Source of the DNA: Candidatus Bathycorpusculum termitum
Lineage (GTDB): Archaea; Thermoproteota; Bathyarchaeia; Bathyarchaeales; Bathycorpusculaceae
DNA: 34,216 nt
Direction of reading: 5' to 3'
Assembly (NCBI GenBank): GCA_031254875.1
Contig: JAIRTW010000070.1
Span: 1 to 34,216 of the forward strand
Below are positions 1 through 9,073 of this stretch, in pieces (position 1 is the first letter of the stretch; each line of letters opens with the position of its first letter). Made by a program: the position numbers and the translations under genes. The notes under the pieces are model-generated. The model was not told where the DNA came from. It saw only the letters and a program-made list of their open reading frames with translations, and ran no database searches.

Positions 1-171
1 ATGCACAAACGTGCATATTCATCATATTTGTTGAACAAAAAACCAACGAAAAACCAAATTTCAACGAAAAACGAGTACTCTAAAGTCTAACAAACCGCAT
101 GAACTGAATACATACCACAGCGGTTGTTACCGATGTCACTAACGCATTAGAACGCATAAAAAGTTTGGGTG

Positions 172-945
172 TTATTTGAGGTTGAAGTATGGAATTATCA
201 GGTCTTCCATGCTGTAGAAGCCGCTTTTTCGGCCGCTAAGGCTTTTAGCGGCAAATAGTGCACCATTGCCGAAGGCTTCTCGTGATATTGATTCGTGAAT
301 TAATCGGACAGTTTGATGTGGAAATCCAAAGATAATTTCATGGCGACCTACGATACCACCTGCTCTGACAGATTTAATGTCGTTGTCTGAGAGGCATAAT
401 GTTTGGGAAATTTTTATAGCTGTGCCAGAAATTTCTTTTTTGTTTTTGAAATGTTCTTCGATTAATTCAATATCTGTGTAGGGTGCAATTGTTTTAAGGA
501 TTTTAGCGGCCAACATTAAGAAGTTGATACCTACTGTAATGTTAGGTGACCAAAGGACTCTTGTTTTTTCTGATAAACTTTTTATATATTTAATTGTTGT
601 TTCAGGGTATGAGGATATTGCAGTTACAATGCAGATACCTCTTTCGGCCGCTTCTTTTCCATAGAATAGTATAGCATCGTCAGAAGAAAAGTCTATTATA
701 ACATCTACAGGATGTTTATCAAAAAGTTCTGCAGGCGTATATTCATCTCTGGTGAAAATTAATCCTTGATTATCATCGGTGATTCCAAGAAACTCGGGAA
801 CGGAACGATGATGAAGATTTGTTGTTTTCCTGATGACCCAACAAAGGTCTGCTTCTTCACTTTGTAACAGTACTGTTGCAACGGCTTTACCTGCCCTGCC
901 AAATCCGAAAAGGCCCACTCTTATCTCTAACACCACCCGTGTCAT
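172..945 (-). CDS. dapB: DapB-like 4-hydroxy-tetrahydrodipicolinate reductase family protein
   Basis: This 257-residue protein matches the DapB fold. It has an N-terminal Rossmann loop GFGRAG (residues 14-19) for NAD(P)H, and the family's catalytic stretch around H165 and K169 followed by SGTA (173-176), equivalent to the H-x3-K and GPSGTA motifs of bacterial DapB. The C-terminal half ends in the usual GxYxMEDL-like segment. DapB reduces hydroxy-tetrahydrodipicolinate in the lysine/diaminopimelate pathway. No dapA or other lysine gene lies nearby, so the substrate is inferred from family only. The start is uncertain: a TATA-like box is only about 20 nt upstream of the ATG, which would suit a leaderless start at one of the in-frame GTG codons at 936 or 933 better. 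A distant homologue with a changed substrate is possible. Confidence 0.8.
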   Translation of the reverse strand: MTRVVLEIRVGLFGFGRAGKAVATVLLQSEEADLCWVIRKTTNLHHRSVPEFLGITDDNQGLIFTRDEYTPAELFDKHPVDVIIDFSSDDAILFYGKEAAERGICIVTAISSYPETTIKYIKSLSEKTRVLWSPNITVGINFLMLAAKILKTIAPYTDIELIEEHFKNKKEISGTAIKISQTLCLSDNDIKSVRAGGIVGRHEIIFGFPHQTVRLIHESISREAFGNGALFAAKSLSGRKSGFYSMEDLIIPYFNLK

Positions 946-960
946 CTACCGCCGCACAGT

Positions 961-968
961 TTATATAA
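961..968 (-). promoter_or_regulatory. TATA box of the dapB-like gene
   Basis: TTATATAA on the minus strand, centred about 20 nt upstream of the annotated ATG and 27-30 nt upstream of GTG codons 4 and 5. Archaeal transcription usually starts about 25-27 nt from the box centre, so the transcript is probably leaderless or starts inside the annotated 5' end. Confidence 0.5.
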
Positions 969-1333
969 CTTTTTACAAAACACTCTAAAACAACACAGTC
1001 CATCAAGGTTCAAAGCACGTATCCCCCAAGCATATGCATAATTTATAAAAAAATTGTCAATGTAAACAACTATTTGATACAAATCAAGTTAGCGGTTAAA
1101 CTTTTGACACAAAAAAGTATAAAGATGAAAACGCATATACAATACCGCAACAAACGCTTTTTGCCAAGAACAAAAACTCAATTCAGCCATAGAACACCAA
1201 AGAATATGCATAAACAAAACCTACATTTCCATATCTTTTACACATACAACAGGAATAATTATCCGCAGATAACCGACCACCAGTCCATGAACCCTTAAAT
1301 AATTTCTGCACGTACTTAATTCAAGACTTTAGC
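969..1333. other. intergenic region between divergent dapB-like gene and cysS
   Basis: AT-rich stretch between two divergently transcribed genes. It holds the promoters of both. A 74-codon open frame at 1074-1298 on the plus strand has low-complexity K/N/H/Q-rich translation, no visible ribosome site and no recognisable domain, so I do not call it a gene. Confidence 0.6.
1294..1301 (+). promoter_or_regulatory. TATA box of cysS
   Basis: CTTAAATA centred about 36 nt before the cysS ATG. With a start site about 26 nt downstream it gives a leader of roughly 10 nt, which is typical for archaeal mRNAs without a strong ribosome binding site. Confidence 0.5.
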
Positions 1334-2758
1334 ATGACAACTAAACCATCTCCACTCTGCATTTTCAACACATTAACACGTAAAAAACAAGAATTTACCC
1401 CACTGGTCTCTGGTGAAGTCAAACTGTACACCTGCGGCCCCACAGTCTATGATTACGCACACGTTGGCAACTTCCGCGCATTTCTCTTCGAAGACCTCCT
1501 CAAACGGTGGCTCAAATATCACAGCTATAAAATCACACATATCATGAACCTCACTGATATCGACGACAAAACCATCAAAGGTAGCCAAGCAAAAGGCATT
1601 CCCCTACAACAATTCACGGATTGCTACATCAAAGCCTTCTTTGAAGATATCAAAGCTCTAAACATCGAACCCGCCGACTCCTACCCCAAAGCCACCGACC
1701 ACATTCCCGAAATGGTCACCCTAATCAAGACGCTCATAGCAAAAGGCATCGCCTACAAAGGTGAAGACGGCTCCATCTACTTCTCCGTCGCCAAATTCCC
1801 AGACTACGGCAAGCTATCTCACATAAAAATCGGCGAACTCAAAGCAGGCGCCCGCGTTAGTCAAGACGAATACGCCAAAGAAGAGGCACAGGACTTCGCA
1901 CTTTGGAAAGCATGGACGATAGAGGACGGCAATGTTTACTGGGAAACGAATTTGGGCAAAGGTAGACCAGGCTGGCACATCGAATGTTCTGCGATGAGCA
2001 TGAAATACTTAGGCGAAACCTTTGATATCCATTGTGGCGGCATCGACAACATGTTCCCTCATCACGAAAACGAAATCGCCCAGTCTGAAGCGGCAACGGG
2101 TAAAAAATTCGTGGATTACTGGATGCACAATGAACACCTACAAGTCGAGGGCAAAAAAATGAGTAAACGTTTTGGCAACTTTTACACCCTCCGAGATCTC
2201 CTCGCTAAAGGCTACGACCCAATCGCAATCCGCTATCTACTCATATCCACCCATTACCGTCAGCAATTTAACTTCACTTTTGAGGGTTTGGAATCCGCTA
2301 AAACTACAGTGGAGCGGCTGAGGAACTTTGTGCGGCGCCTCCATGAAGTGGAAAGTATAGCAGACACACACAACGCCTCCGCCCTGACCGACAAACTCGA
2401 AGAATATTTTAATAATGCCATGAATGATGACCTCAACATCGGCATAGCTCTCTCAGCCCTCTTTGACTTTGTCCGCGAATTCAACAGTCTCCTTGATGCC
2501 AACTTGATCGGCAAAACGGAGGCATCAAAAACTTTGGGTTTGATGAGGCACCTCGACACAGTTTTAGGTGTCATCGGCAAAGTCGAAGCCACAGAAGCCC
2601 TCCCAAACGACATCGACGAGTTAGTGCAAAATCGGGAAGCCGCCCGGAAAGCCAAGAACTGGAAAGAAGCCGACATCATCCGAGACCAGCTCAAAGCTAT
2701 GGGCATCATACTTGAAGACACCGCACAGGGCGTAAGGTGGCATAAAGAGAAGACTTAG
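1334..2758 (+). CDS. cysS: cysteine--tRNA ligase
   Basis: Class I aminoacyl-tRNA synthetase of 474 residues, close to the usual CysRS length. It attaches cysteine to tRNA-Cys in the cytoplasm. The HIGH-type motif is HVGN (residues 43-46) after the zinc ligand C34. Further zinc-site residues lie in WHIECSAM (C about 218) and in the [15 protein letters not shown] segment (about 233-247). The KMSKS-type motif is KMSKR near residue 276. The C-terminal anticodon-binding helical domain is present. Its last four bases overlap the convergent lipoate-ligase gene. Presence of CysRS means the organism does not depend solely on the SepRS/SepCysS route. Confidence 0.97.
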   Translation: MTTKPSPLCIFNTLTRKKQEFTPLVSGEVKLYTCGPTVYDYAHVGNFRAFLFEDLLKRWLKYHSYKITHIMNLTDIDDKTIKGSQAKGIPLQQFTDCYIKAFFEDIKALNIEPADSYPKATDHIPEMVTLIKTLIAKGIAYKGEDGSIYFSVAKFPDYGKLSHIKIGELKAGARVSQDEYAKEEAQDFALWKAWTIEDGNVYWETNLGKGRPGWHIECSAMSMKYLGETFDIHCGGIDNMFPHHENEIAQSEAATGKKFVDYWMHNEHLQVEGKKMSKRFGNFYTLRDLLAKGYDPIAIRYLLISTHYRQQFNFTFEGLESAKTTVERLRNFVRRLHEVESIADTHNASALTDKLEEYFNNAMNDDLNIGIALSALFDFVREFNSLLDANLIGKTEASKTLGLMRHLDTVLGVIGKVEATEALPNDIDELVQNREAARKAKNWKEADIIRDQLKAMGIILEDTAQGVRWHKEKT

Positions 2759-3543
2759 ATTTTGCCGTCCAGCACCCACTCTTTTGAGCGATGTTTCTCT
2801 CGGAGCATCGTAACGACGTCTTTTTCTTCCACGGTCAGTACATCTTCTTGCAACTGGATTTTCAAAATTGCTTTGAACCCTTGAGCCAGGGCGTTGGCAA
2901 CGGTATTGGGACTGATTTTGTGTCCCAACTCGGTTTGGATACTTGTGATTTTGCATTTAGCGATGTCAGCAACTTGGGTGCAACTGGTACCTTTGAACTG
3001 GAGAAGCCTAAACATTCGAGGCAAATCTACGTTTACCAGAACGGTGCCGTGTTGTAAGACGACACCGCGACTAATTGCTTGGCTACTACCGCTGATTTTT
3101 TTGCCAGAGACTGTGAGGTTGGGACAGTTTTTAGCGTTTCCACTACTGTAATCAGTGGGTACACCCAGAAGGCGCAATGCGTCGGATAGGGCACCATAGA
3201 TTTTGGTGTAAACGGCGGTTATGCCCGTGGTGCCTAAATCTGAGATTTTTGCGGTGACACTGTAGGTGATTTCACCCTCAAAATCATGGTAAACAGTGCC
3301 GCCGCCGCTTATACGCCGAACCACATCCACACCCAGTTGCCGAGCAGTGTCAAGATAAACCTCATTTTGGGGATTTTGATTTCTACCCACACTTACCGAG
3401 GAGGGCTGCCAACGATAGAAGCGCAGGGTATTGGGAACTTTATCGGCGATGCGCATATTGAGGATCGCTTCGTCGATGGCCATATTCATCGCAGAATCAT
3501 AAGTTGAAAGGGGTAAATAACGCCAAGTATCCATAATTATCAC
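2755..3543 (-). CDS. lplA: lipoate--protein ligase A / biotin-lipoate transferase family protein
   Basis: A 262-residue member of the biotin/lipoate A/B protein ligase family. The acyl-binding motif RRISGGGTVYHD is at residues 76-87, the conserved lysine lies in GKKISGSSQ (K148/K149), and the strand LQHGTVLVNVD follows. LplA-type enzymes transfer lipoate or octanoate to 2-oxoacid dehydrogenase or glycine-cleavage H subunits. The length fits the archaeal catalytic domain; in Thermoplasma the accessory LplB domain is a separate gene, and none is seen here. The start ATG forms an ATGA overlap with the stop of the upstream TPR-like gene, suggesting translational coupling; a second ATG lies three codons in. 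The 3' end overlaps cysS by 4 bp. Confidence 0.88.
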   Translation of the reverse strand: MIIMDTWRYLPLSTYDSAMNMAIDEAILNMRIADKVPNTLRFYRWQPSSVSVGRNQNPQNEVYLDTARQLGVDVVRRISGGGTVYHDFEGEITYSVTAKISDLGTTGITAVYTKIYGALSDALRLLGVPTDYSSGNAKNCPNLTVSGKKISGSSQAISRGVVLQHGTVLVNVDLPRMFRLLQFKGTSCTQVADIAKCKITSIQTELGHKISPNTVANALAQGFKAILKIQLQEDVLTVEEKDVVTMLREKHRSKEWVLDGKI

Positions 3544-4031
3544 TGTTCCTTTGCCAAGTGAGCGCGTAGAGTGGCAATGTTTCCATCAACCATATCTATC
3601 CACTGTTTATTCTGAGGGGTATTCAAGCCCTTGCTAATGAAAATTTCTTTTGCCCTCATAAAAGCAACTTGCGCATCGTTGAAACAGCTAAAGGCCGCCA
3701 ATGCGGTACCCTGATTAACCATAGCCATAAGCCAACGGCCGATATCTGCAGGATACTTTTCACCGCACTCATCGTAGAACAGCAGGGCTTTATTTGCAGC
3801 AGCAAAACTTTCAAAAGGCTTATCTAATCGCCCAAATGCCGCAGATAACCCCGCTTGGCAAGAGGCATCAAAACGGCACCGATCAAACGCTATATCCGAT
3901 GGCAACGATGAACTGAGACGTAATGCCTTGTTGTAGCATTCAACTGTACCTTCATAACTACCGTGTTGGAATAGGCGGTTTGCATCTCTGAAAGCCGTTT
4001 GCATTTCGCGAAGTATATGAGCCGCCTTCAT
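3540..4031 (-). CDS. TPR-like helical hypothetical protein
   Basis: A 163-residue soluble protein with no recognised family assignment. The sequence is made of short amphipathic helices with a TPR-like rhythm: a pair near residues 15-40 (FQHGSYEGTVECYNKALRLS), another near 65-90 and another near 105-140. It has no signal peptide or membrane segment. Its stop codon overlaps the lplA-family start by 3 nt within an ATGA, so the two are probably one transcript with this gene first. TPR proteins are protein-interaction scaffolds; any role with the lipoate ligase is inferred from position only. Confidence 0.7.
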   Translation of the reverse strand: MKAAHILREMQTAFRDANRLFQHGSYEGTVECYNKALRLSSSLPSDIAFDRCRFDASCQAGLSAAFGRLDKPFESFAAANKALLFYDECGEKYPADIGRWLMAMVNQGTALAAFSCFNDAQVAFMRAKEIFISKGLNTPQNKQWIDMVDGNIATLRAHLAKEQ

Positions 4032-4155
4032 TATCAGTCACTATTGTTCGTAATTGGCATTTGATTAATGTTTGTTTTGTCAGTTTATAGTGCATTAATA
4101 ATAGCAGACAAAACGGTAGAAAAAAGCAGACCGGTGATTGATCTTGTTAACTTTT

Positions 4156-4806
4156 TTATTTCTTAGCAGGTAAATTCCCACAGCAGACAACAACTGTAGT
4201 AACTACCGCTATAATCCCTATAATAATGGGAAAGGCGGATAAGTCAGGTTCTGAAGGGGGCTGAGCAATCGGCGAAGCAACCTCTAAGGCATAAATGCTA
4301 CCACCGCCACCTACATACAAAATCGCCTCGTAAACAATTGGAGAACCAACCCAATTATGATATTCATAAAGGGGTTTACCCGAAAGAGACTGGTCTATAT
4401 ATTGAGTATCCATGGGCAGGGTATAATTCCATAGTCTAAGACCGATAGTGGCGTTCAATGCAAAAATATTGCCATCTGATGATCCAAAATACAAAACACC
4501 ACCATAGAGTGTGTGGGTGTTGACAGATAGCCTGTGCCAAGGACGGAAATCCAAATTTCGGTTCCATCAGTTGCGTTTAGTGCGTACGCGTTTCCCGTGT
4601 TTGGACCTATGTAGAGAGACCCATTTCAAGTATTGGCGACGAAGGAATATAAACGCCACTTGCGTCAGGCAAGGTGTAGGTGTAGTTCCAAATTTTTTTG
4701 CCGCTATCTGCATCAAGTGCATAAACATTGCCGTCACCCACACCGAAATAAATTCGATCATTATCACTCGTAAACGAGGATACCCAACGGACTGTTGAAA
4801 AGCAGG
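4156..4806 (-). pseudogene. degraded PQQ-type beta-propeller surface protein (3' remnant)
   Basis: Three minus-strand frames together encode successive propeller blades. Roughly 4806-4620 gives IYFGVGDGNVYALDADSGKK and IWNYTY. A shift near 4618 is needed to continue into YIGPNTGNAYALNATDGTEI. A second shift near 4515-4525, in a CA-rich run, leads into VLYFGSSDGNIFALNAT and a further blade. The last about 25 residues are a hydrophobic membrane anchor followed by lysines. Blades of this kind are typical of archaeal PQQ-like repeat proteins anchored to the cell surface. No start codon or signal peptide remains; upstream of 4806 the sequence turns into G/T-rich non-coding DNA. A 132-residue frame at 4156-4554 is intact but would be only the C-terminal part. 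Confidence 0.75.
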
Positions 4807-5073
4807 TGGGTTGGTGGAAGGGGGGTCTGTTTTGGTTGAAAATTTTGGTTTAATTTTTTTCTTAGAGGGAGAAAATTTGGTTTTATGAAGGATTAAATTT
4901 GCTTTTACCAGCTTGAAGGGTAAAGCATAAGTTTTCGGAGGTTACCTATAGATTATATTATGTGTGTGTTTGTATGTTATGTCTTTGGTTTGCGGGTATC
5001 TTTTTGGTGTGTTTTTTTTCGTGGATAATGCTTAAAACCTGTACTTGCATTTCTACACAGTAGAGGAACAAAA
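4807..5073. other. G/T-rich spacer upstream of prs
   Basis: No gene seen. On the plus strand the first part is strongly G/T-rich, and the second half is T-rich with TG runs. It separates the truncated propeller gene from prs and must contain the prs promoter; a GCTTAAAAC segment near 5030 is a weak TATA candidate. Confidence 0.5.
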
Positions 5074-5955
5074 GTGAAGATTATCTCTGGTCCCGCATCT
5101 AAAACGCTTGCTGAGGCAGTTTCAGTCCAAAGCGGCATCCCTAATGTGCAGGTGGTTTCTAGAGGTTTCCCCGATGGTGAATCCTACGTCCGTCTCGATG
5201 GCGATATAGCAGGTGAAGAAGTTGCCATCGTTCAAACTACTTGTCCCCCGATGCAGGACGGCAGACTCTTCCAGCTGGCTTTTTTGGCTGATTCAGCTAA
5301 GCGTGCGGGTGCAGTCAAAGTTACCGCTATTGTGCCTTACTTAGCATATGCAAGGCAGGATAAGATGTTTCTTGCGGGTGAGGGTATAAGCGTGGAGACC
5401 ATCGCTCGGATGCTTAAATCGGCGGGCATTGATGAGTTGCTCACTGTCAACATCCACTCGGAGCATTCGCTGGCACAGTTTCCCTTCCCAGCCAAAACCG
5501 TCAGTGCCATTCCGCTTATTGCAGATTATTTTGTCAAAAAAGGACACAAAGGGGCATATGCACTATCCCCCGACAAGGGTGCCATGTATATTGCTCAGCA
5601 GGCACAGGCAGTCTTGGACGGCGATGTGGGGCACTTGAACAAAACCCGTGACCGCTACACCGGTCAAACCATACAGACTGCTGAGGGCTTAAATGTGAAT
5701 GGTCAAACAGTCATTATCCTCGACGACATTATAAGCACCGGCGGCACCATCGTTGGAGCAGCAAAAATTCTCCGTGAACAAGGTGCGGCACACGTCTTCT
5801 GCGGTTGTGTCCACGGATTACTCATAGGCGATGCTGAGAAACGCATCCTTGATGCGGGTGTGGAAGAAATCGTGGGCACCGACAGTGTCCCCGGAGCGGC
5901 CAGCAAGGTTTCGCTGGCACCACTAATTAGTCAGGTACTTAAGGGCGCAGTTTAG
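5074..5955 (+). CDS. prs: ribose-phosphate pyrophosphokinase (PRPP synthetase)
   Basis: A 293-residue enzyme that makes PRPP from ribose 5-phosphate and ATP, feeding purine, pyrimidine, histidine and NAD synthesis. The ATP-site segment PYLAYARQDK and the catalytic HSEHS region are present, and the PRPP-binding loop is DDIISTGGT (about residues 217-225). Length is slightly shorter than bacterial Prs, as usual in archaea. The start is GTG at 5074, preceded by an AGAGG ribosome site about 7 nt away. The stop overlaps the GTG start of the methyltransferase gene by one base, so this is the first gene of a three-gene coupled unit. Confidence 0.96.
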   Translation: MKIISGPASKTLAEAVSVQSGIPNVQVVSRGFPDGESYVRLDGDIAGEEVAIVQTTCPPMQDGRLFQLAFLADSAKRAGAVKVTAIVPYLAYARQDKMFLAGEGISVETIARMLKSAGIDELLTVNIHSEHSLAQFPFPAKTVSAIPLIADYFVKKGHKGAYALSPDKGAMYIAQQAQAVLDGDVGHLNKTRDRYTGQTIQTAEGLNVNGQTVIILDDIISTGGTIVGAAKILREQGAAHVFCGCVHGLLIGDAEKRILDAGVEEIVGTDSVPGAASKVSLAPLISQVLKGAV

Positions 5956-7001
5956 TGGTAAGACTTTTCTTTTTGCTCTCCGGCGAGAACGAGACACTAC
6001 CGGCTTCGGAAGTTAAAGCGGTTTTGGAAGCTGAAGGCTATTCCTATTCGAACCCAGAAGGGCTCGACCAGGTTCTGCGTTTAGAATCTGACGTCGAGAG
6101 TGTCAAAGCAGTGCAGATACGCTCAGCCTACACGCGGGTCTCTGCACAGGAACTGCTGATTGCAGACGCTAACTATTCAGCCATCACCAAAGCAGCCGCC
6201 AAAAATGATTTCTCCGCTGTCCTAAAAAGCGGCGAGAGCTTCGTAGTTCGCATCAACCGCATCAAAAACTATGCTGACACCGAAATTAATACCATGACAC
6301 TCGAAATCAAGCTGGGCAGGCAAATTCTAAGCCAAACCCCGGGCGTCACAGTTAACCTCAAAAACCCCGACAAAACCTTCATCGGCATAATCACCAGCAA
6401 TAAACTGGTTTTGGGCTTAAAACTCACTGATATCACATCAAAAACCTTCTCGGAGCGGCGACCCCGCAAAAAACCGTTTTTTCATCCCTCAGCTATGCCG
6501 TCAAAGATGGCGCGATGCATGGTTAATTTGGCACATGCTAAAACAGAGTCGGTTCTTTTGGATCCTTTCTGCGGCACAGGTACCTCATTAATAGAGGCAG
6601 CTTTCATTGGCTGCCGTACGGTGGGAGTGGATGCCCAGCGACGGATGATTTTAGGCACCAAAAAGAACCTCGTACACTTTGGCATTGAAGCGGAAGGGTT
6701 GATTTTGGGGGATTCCCGCAAAATCCCTCTCGTTAAAGTTGACGCTGTTGTAACTGATCCACCCTATGGCCGCTCGTCAAGCACACTGAAATCGACAACT
6801 GTCCAGTTGGTAGAGGATGTAATGGTTTCAACGCATGCTCTACTGGGTGTGGGGCAACGAATTTGTATCGCCGCACCTAAAACATTAAACATATCCCCGT
6901 TAGGCGCCGGGCTGGGCTTTAGGCATGTTGAGTCGCACTTTGCCTATATCCATCAGACCTTGACGCGGGAAATCGCAGTATTCGAGAAGGCAACCCAATG
7001 A
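5955..7001 (+). CDS. tRNA (guanine(10)-N2)-methyltransferase, archaeal Trm-G10/Trm11 family
   Basis: A 348-residue protein with an N-terminal THUMP-type RNA-binding region (roughly residues 50-165) and a C-terminal Rossmann methyltransferase domain. The SAM-binding motif is LLDPFCGTGTSLIEAA (from about residue 201), and the amino-methylation motif IV is DPPYG (about 268-272), diagnostic of N2-guanine/N6-adenine chemistry. The family methylates or dimethylates G10 of tRNA in archaea. GTG start at 5955 shares a base with the prs stop; its own stop overlaps the rnz ATG by 4 bp. The coupling with rnz groups two tRNA-maturation enzymes. Confidence 0.92.
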   Translation: MVRLFFLLSGENETLPASEVKAVLEAEGYSYSNPEGLDQVLRLESDVESVKAVQIRSAYTRVSAQELLIADANYSAITKAAAKNDFSAVLKSGESFVVRINRIKNYADTEINTMTLEIKLGRQILSQTPGVTVNLKNPDKTFIGIITSNKLVLGLKLTDITSKTFSERRPRKKPFFHPSAMPSKMARCMVNLAHAKTESVLLDPFCGTGTSLIEAAFIGCRTVGVDAQRRMILGTKKNLVHFGIEAEGLILGDSRKIPLVKVDAVVTDPPYGRSSSTLKSTTVQLVEDVMVSTHALLGVGQRICIAAPKTLNISPLGAGLGFRHVESHFAYIHQTLTREIAVFEKATQ

Positions 7002-7918
7002 GTATCCGAGTTATATTTTTGGGAACAAGCGGCAGTGTACCTACATTGAAGCGGAGCTTACCCTGTGTTGTAGTGCAGTGTCCCCGTGATCAGTGGATGT
7101 TTGACTGCGGCGAAAACGTACAGCATCAGATGATGGCAACCAAAGTCAGCTTTCACCGTAGAATGAAAATCTTCATCAGCCATCTTCACGGCGATCACGT
7201 TCTGGGTTTGCCGGGACTGCTACAGACGATGGCACTTATGGACCGCAAAGAGCCCCTACAGGTTTATGGCCCCGCCGGACTCAAAAACTTCTTGATCTGC
7301 ACCAAAGAAACCCTCAACTTTGGTTTAACCTACACCGTGGAAATCAATGAAATACTTTCGGAAGGCATTGTTTGCGATCAAGAAGAATATCAAGTTAGCG
7401 CTGTTAAGTCAAATCATTCTGTTGAAGGCTACTGCTTTGCGTTTATAGAAAAACCGCGTCCCGGAAAATTCTATCCCGATAAGGCGCTATCACATGGGAT
7501 TCCTGCTGGCGAGATATGGTCTAAACTGCAGAGCGGCCAAGAAATCACTACCTCAAAAGGCACTATAGTTAAACCCAGCGATGTAATGGGACCTTTGCGT
7601 TTAGGCAGAAAAATCATCTACACAGGCGACACCAAACCATTTGCAACCTTTGCCGAGTTTGCAAAAGGCGCCGATTTAGTTATTTATGACTGCACGTTTG
7701 ATGATTCCCTAAAAGAGAAAGCAGAAACTGACGGGCATTCAACACCCAGCCAAGCTGCCGCGCAGGCAAAAGCCGCCCATGCCAAATGCCTTGTCCTGTC
7801 ACATATCAGTGCCCGCTATCCTGACGCTAGCTTACTTTTGGAGCAGGCAAAAAAAGTGTTCCCAAATAGCATACTCGCAGAAGACTATTTGACGCTTGAG
7901 ATGCCTCTAAACGAGTAG
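6998..7918 (+). CDS. rnz: ribonuclease Z (tRNA 3' endonuclease)
   Basis: A 306-residue metallo-beta-lactamase-fold nuclease, the usual length of short-form RNase Z. It removes the 3' trailer of pre-tRNA. The zinc motif HLHGDH is at about residues 62-67, the YTGDT segment supplying a metal-bridging Asp at about 208-212, and the DGHST and LVLSHISARY segments carry the remaining histidines. The N-terminal FLGTSGSVPT is characteristic. It follows trmG10 with an ATGA overlap, so it is almost certainly cotranscribed. Its 3' end overlaps the convergent TIM-barrel gene by 12 bp. Confidence 0.96.
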   Translation: MSIRVIFLGTSGSVPTLKRSLPCVVVQCPRDQWMFDCGENVQHQMMATKVSFHRRMKIFISHLHGDHVLGLPGLLQTMALMDRKEPLQVYGPAGLKNFLICTKETLNFGLTYTVEINEILSEGIVCDQEEYQVSAVKSNHSVEGYCFAFIEKPRPGKFYPDKALSHGIPAGEIWSKLQSGQEITTSKGTIVKPSDVMGPLRLGRKIIYTGDTKPFATFAEFAKGADLVIYDCTFDDSLKEKAETDGHSTPSQAAAQAKAAHAKCLVLSHISARYPDASLLLEQAKKVFPNSILAEDYLTLEMPLNE

Positions 7919-8689
7919 ATGCTTTAACCGTGCAATGCTATGTGATACGTTAGGTATGGATTCCACGACTATGGTTTTGTCGTAACCAATTTTCTTCAAT
8001 GACGTCGTAAACTGCACATAATCGATGTTACCATCGTCTACGCCATTGTGCTGGTCATCGCTACCATCGTTGTTGCTGGCATGGATATGCACGATTTTAT
8101 CTGCGAGTTCATTGATAAAAGGTTGGATTTGGCCTTCCAAATTAGCGTGTCCCAAATCTAAAGTTATGCCCACTGGCAGATTGGTTTCCTTATACATTCG
8201 GCGGAACTCTTCGGGGGTACTCATCAAAAACCAGTATTTCCCCGGCAGATTCTCCAAAGCAATGTTTACACCGAGTTCTTCTGCTTGGCCGTAGAGTTGC
8301 TCGATACTTCTACACATATATTTAAAATCGGCATCGGGGTAGAATTGGCTGATACCTGTGCGCTGTGCAGGGTGAAAAACCCACAATTTAGCGTCTATGG
8401 CGCTGGCATTGTTAAGGGATTGCTTGAGACGTTTGAGGGAGGCGTTAAGCAGGGGTTTTATGGGTGAACCGATGTTGATGTCTGCGAATGGAGCATGAAC
8501 TGAGTAGGTTAAGCTGTGGGATTTGGCGGCCTCTTTAAGCTGTGTGATACGGGTTTTGTTTAGGTCATGTGTGCCGTCGTCGAGGATTTCAATATACTTT
8601 GTATCCATGGTACCGAGGCGTTTGACCATGCGGTTGAAGGATTCGCCGAGACAGTAGAGCATTGAGACGCCGACTTTAGCTTTAGACAT
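7907..8689 (-). CDS. sugar phosphate isomerase/epimerase, AP endonuclease 2-type TIM barrel
   Basis: About 260 residues of the xylose isomerase-like TIM-barrel family. Candidate metal ligands follow the family pattern: E in ALENLP, D/H in LDLGHAN, H in HIHASNNDG, the D/H pair in DQHNGVDDG, and E in VVESI near the C-terminus. The family includes endonuclease IV and sugar or inosose isomerases; the HASNNDGxxDxH pattern is closer to the isomerase/epimerase side, and the substrate cannot be told. I choose the ATG at 8689 (protein begins MSKAKVG) because GAGGT lies 8 nt upstream; an in-frame TTG at 8704 would lack that signal. It overlaps rnz tail to tail by 12 bp. Confidence 0.85.
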   Translation of the reverse strand: MSKAKVGVSMLYCLGESFNRMVKRLGTMDTKYIEILDDGTHDLNKTRITQLKEAAKSHSLTYSVHAPFADINIGSPIKPLLNASLKRLKQSLNNASAIDAKLWVFHPAQRTGISQFYPDADFKYMCRSIEQLYGQAEELGVNIALENLPGKYWFLMSTPEEFRRMYKETNLPVGITLDLGHANLEGQIQPFINELADKIVHIHASNNDGSDDQHNGVDDGNIDYVQFTTSLKKIGYDKTIVVESIPNVSHSIARLKHLLV

Positions 8690-9073
8690 ACAACTTAACC
8701 TCAAGATGATTCTGTTTAGAAACGAAGTGTTCCTAATAACTTAACGGCGTAAATTCAGGTTATTTTCCATTCCCCAATGTTAATCCAGATAGCGAAATCG
8801 GAATCAGACCTACAACACCCTATTCTTAAGCTCTGAACGGCAATTTATACGCCTGGCAAAATATAGCGAAGTGAATATACATTGACATTTTTCACGTAGT
8901 AACAAGTTCAATCATGAAAGATTATGTGAAAATGACCTTATTTTCAAGCGACAACCAAGGGCACACATGCCAATGCCATTTTGACTTGCTATAGTTTAAT
9001 AGTCTTCAGTGAACAAGCAAATATACTACAAACACCAATACTGAACATCAGCAACGGCAATCCGTAAAAACCC
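8690..9073. other. intergenic region between divergent genes
   Basis: About 380 bp with no recognisable gene or tRNA. It contains divergent promoters; a CAAATATA segment at 9018-9025 could be the TATA box for the plus-strand glycosyltransferase, giving a leader of about 25 nt. Confidence 0.5.

Noticed and set aside
1-179. Short plus-strand frames at the left edge (29 codons from base 1, and a coding-like end reading TDVTNALERIKSLGVI)
   Set aside because: Too short to support; the second has a stop 19 codons upstream and no start codon.
1074-1298. 74-codon plus-strand frame
   Set aside because: Low-complexity translation in an AT-rich spacer, no ribosome site, no domain.
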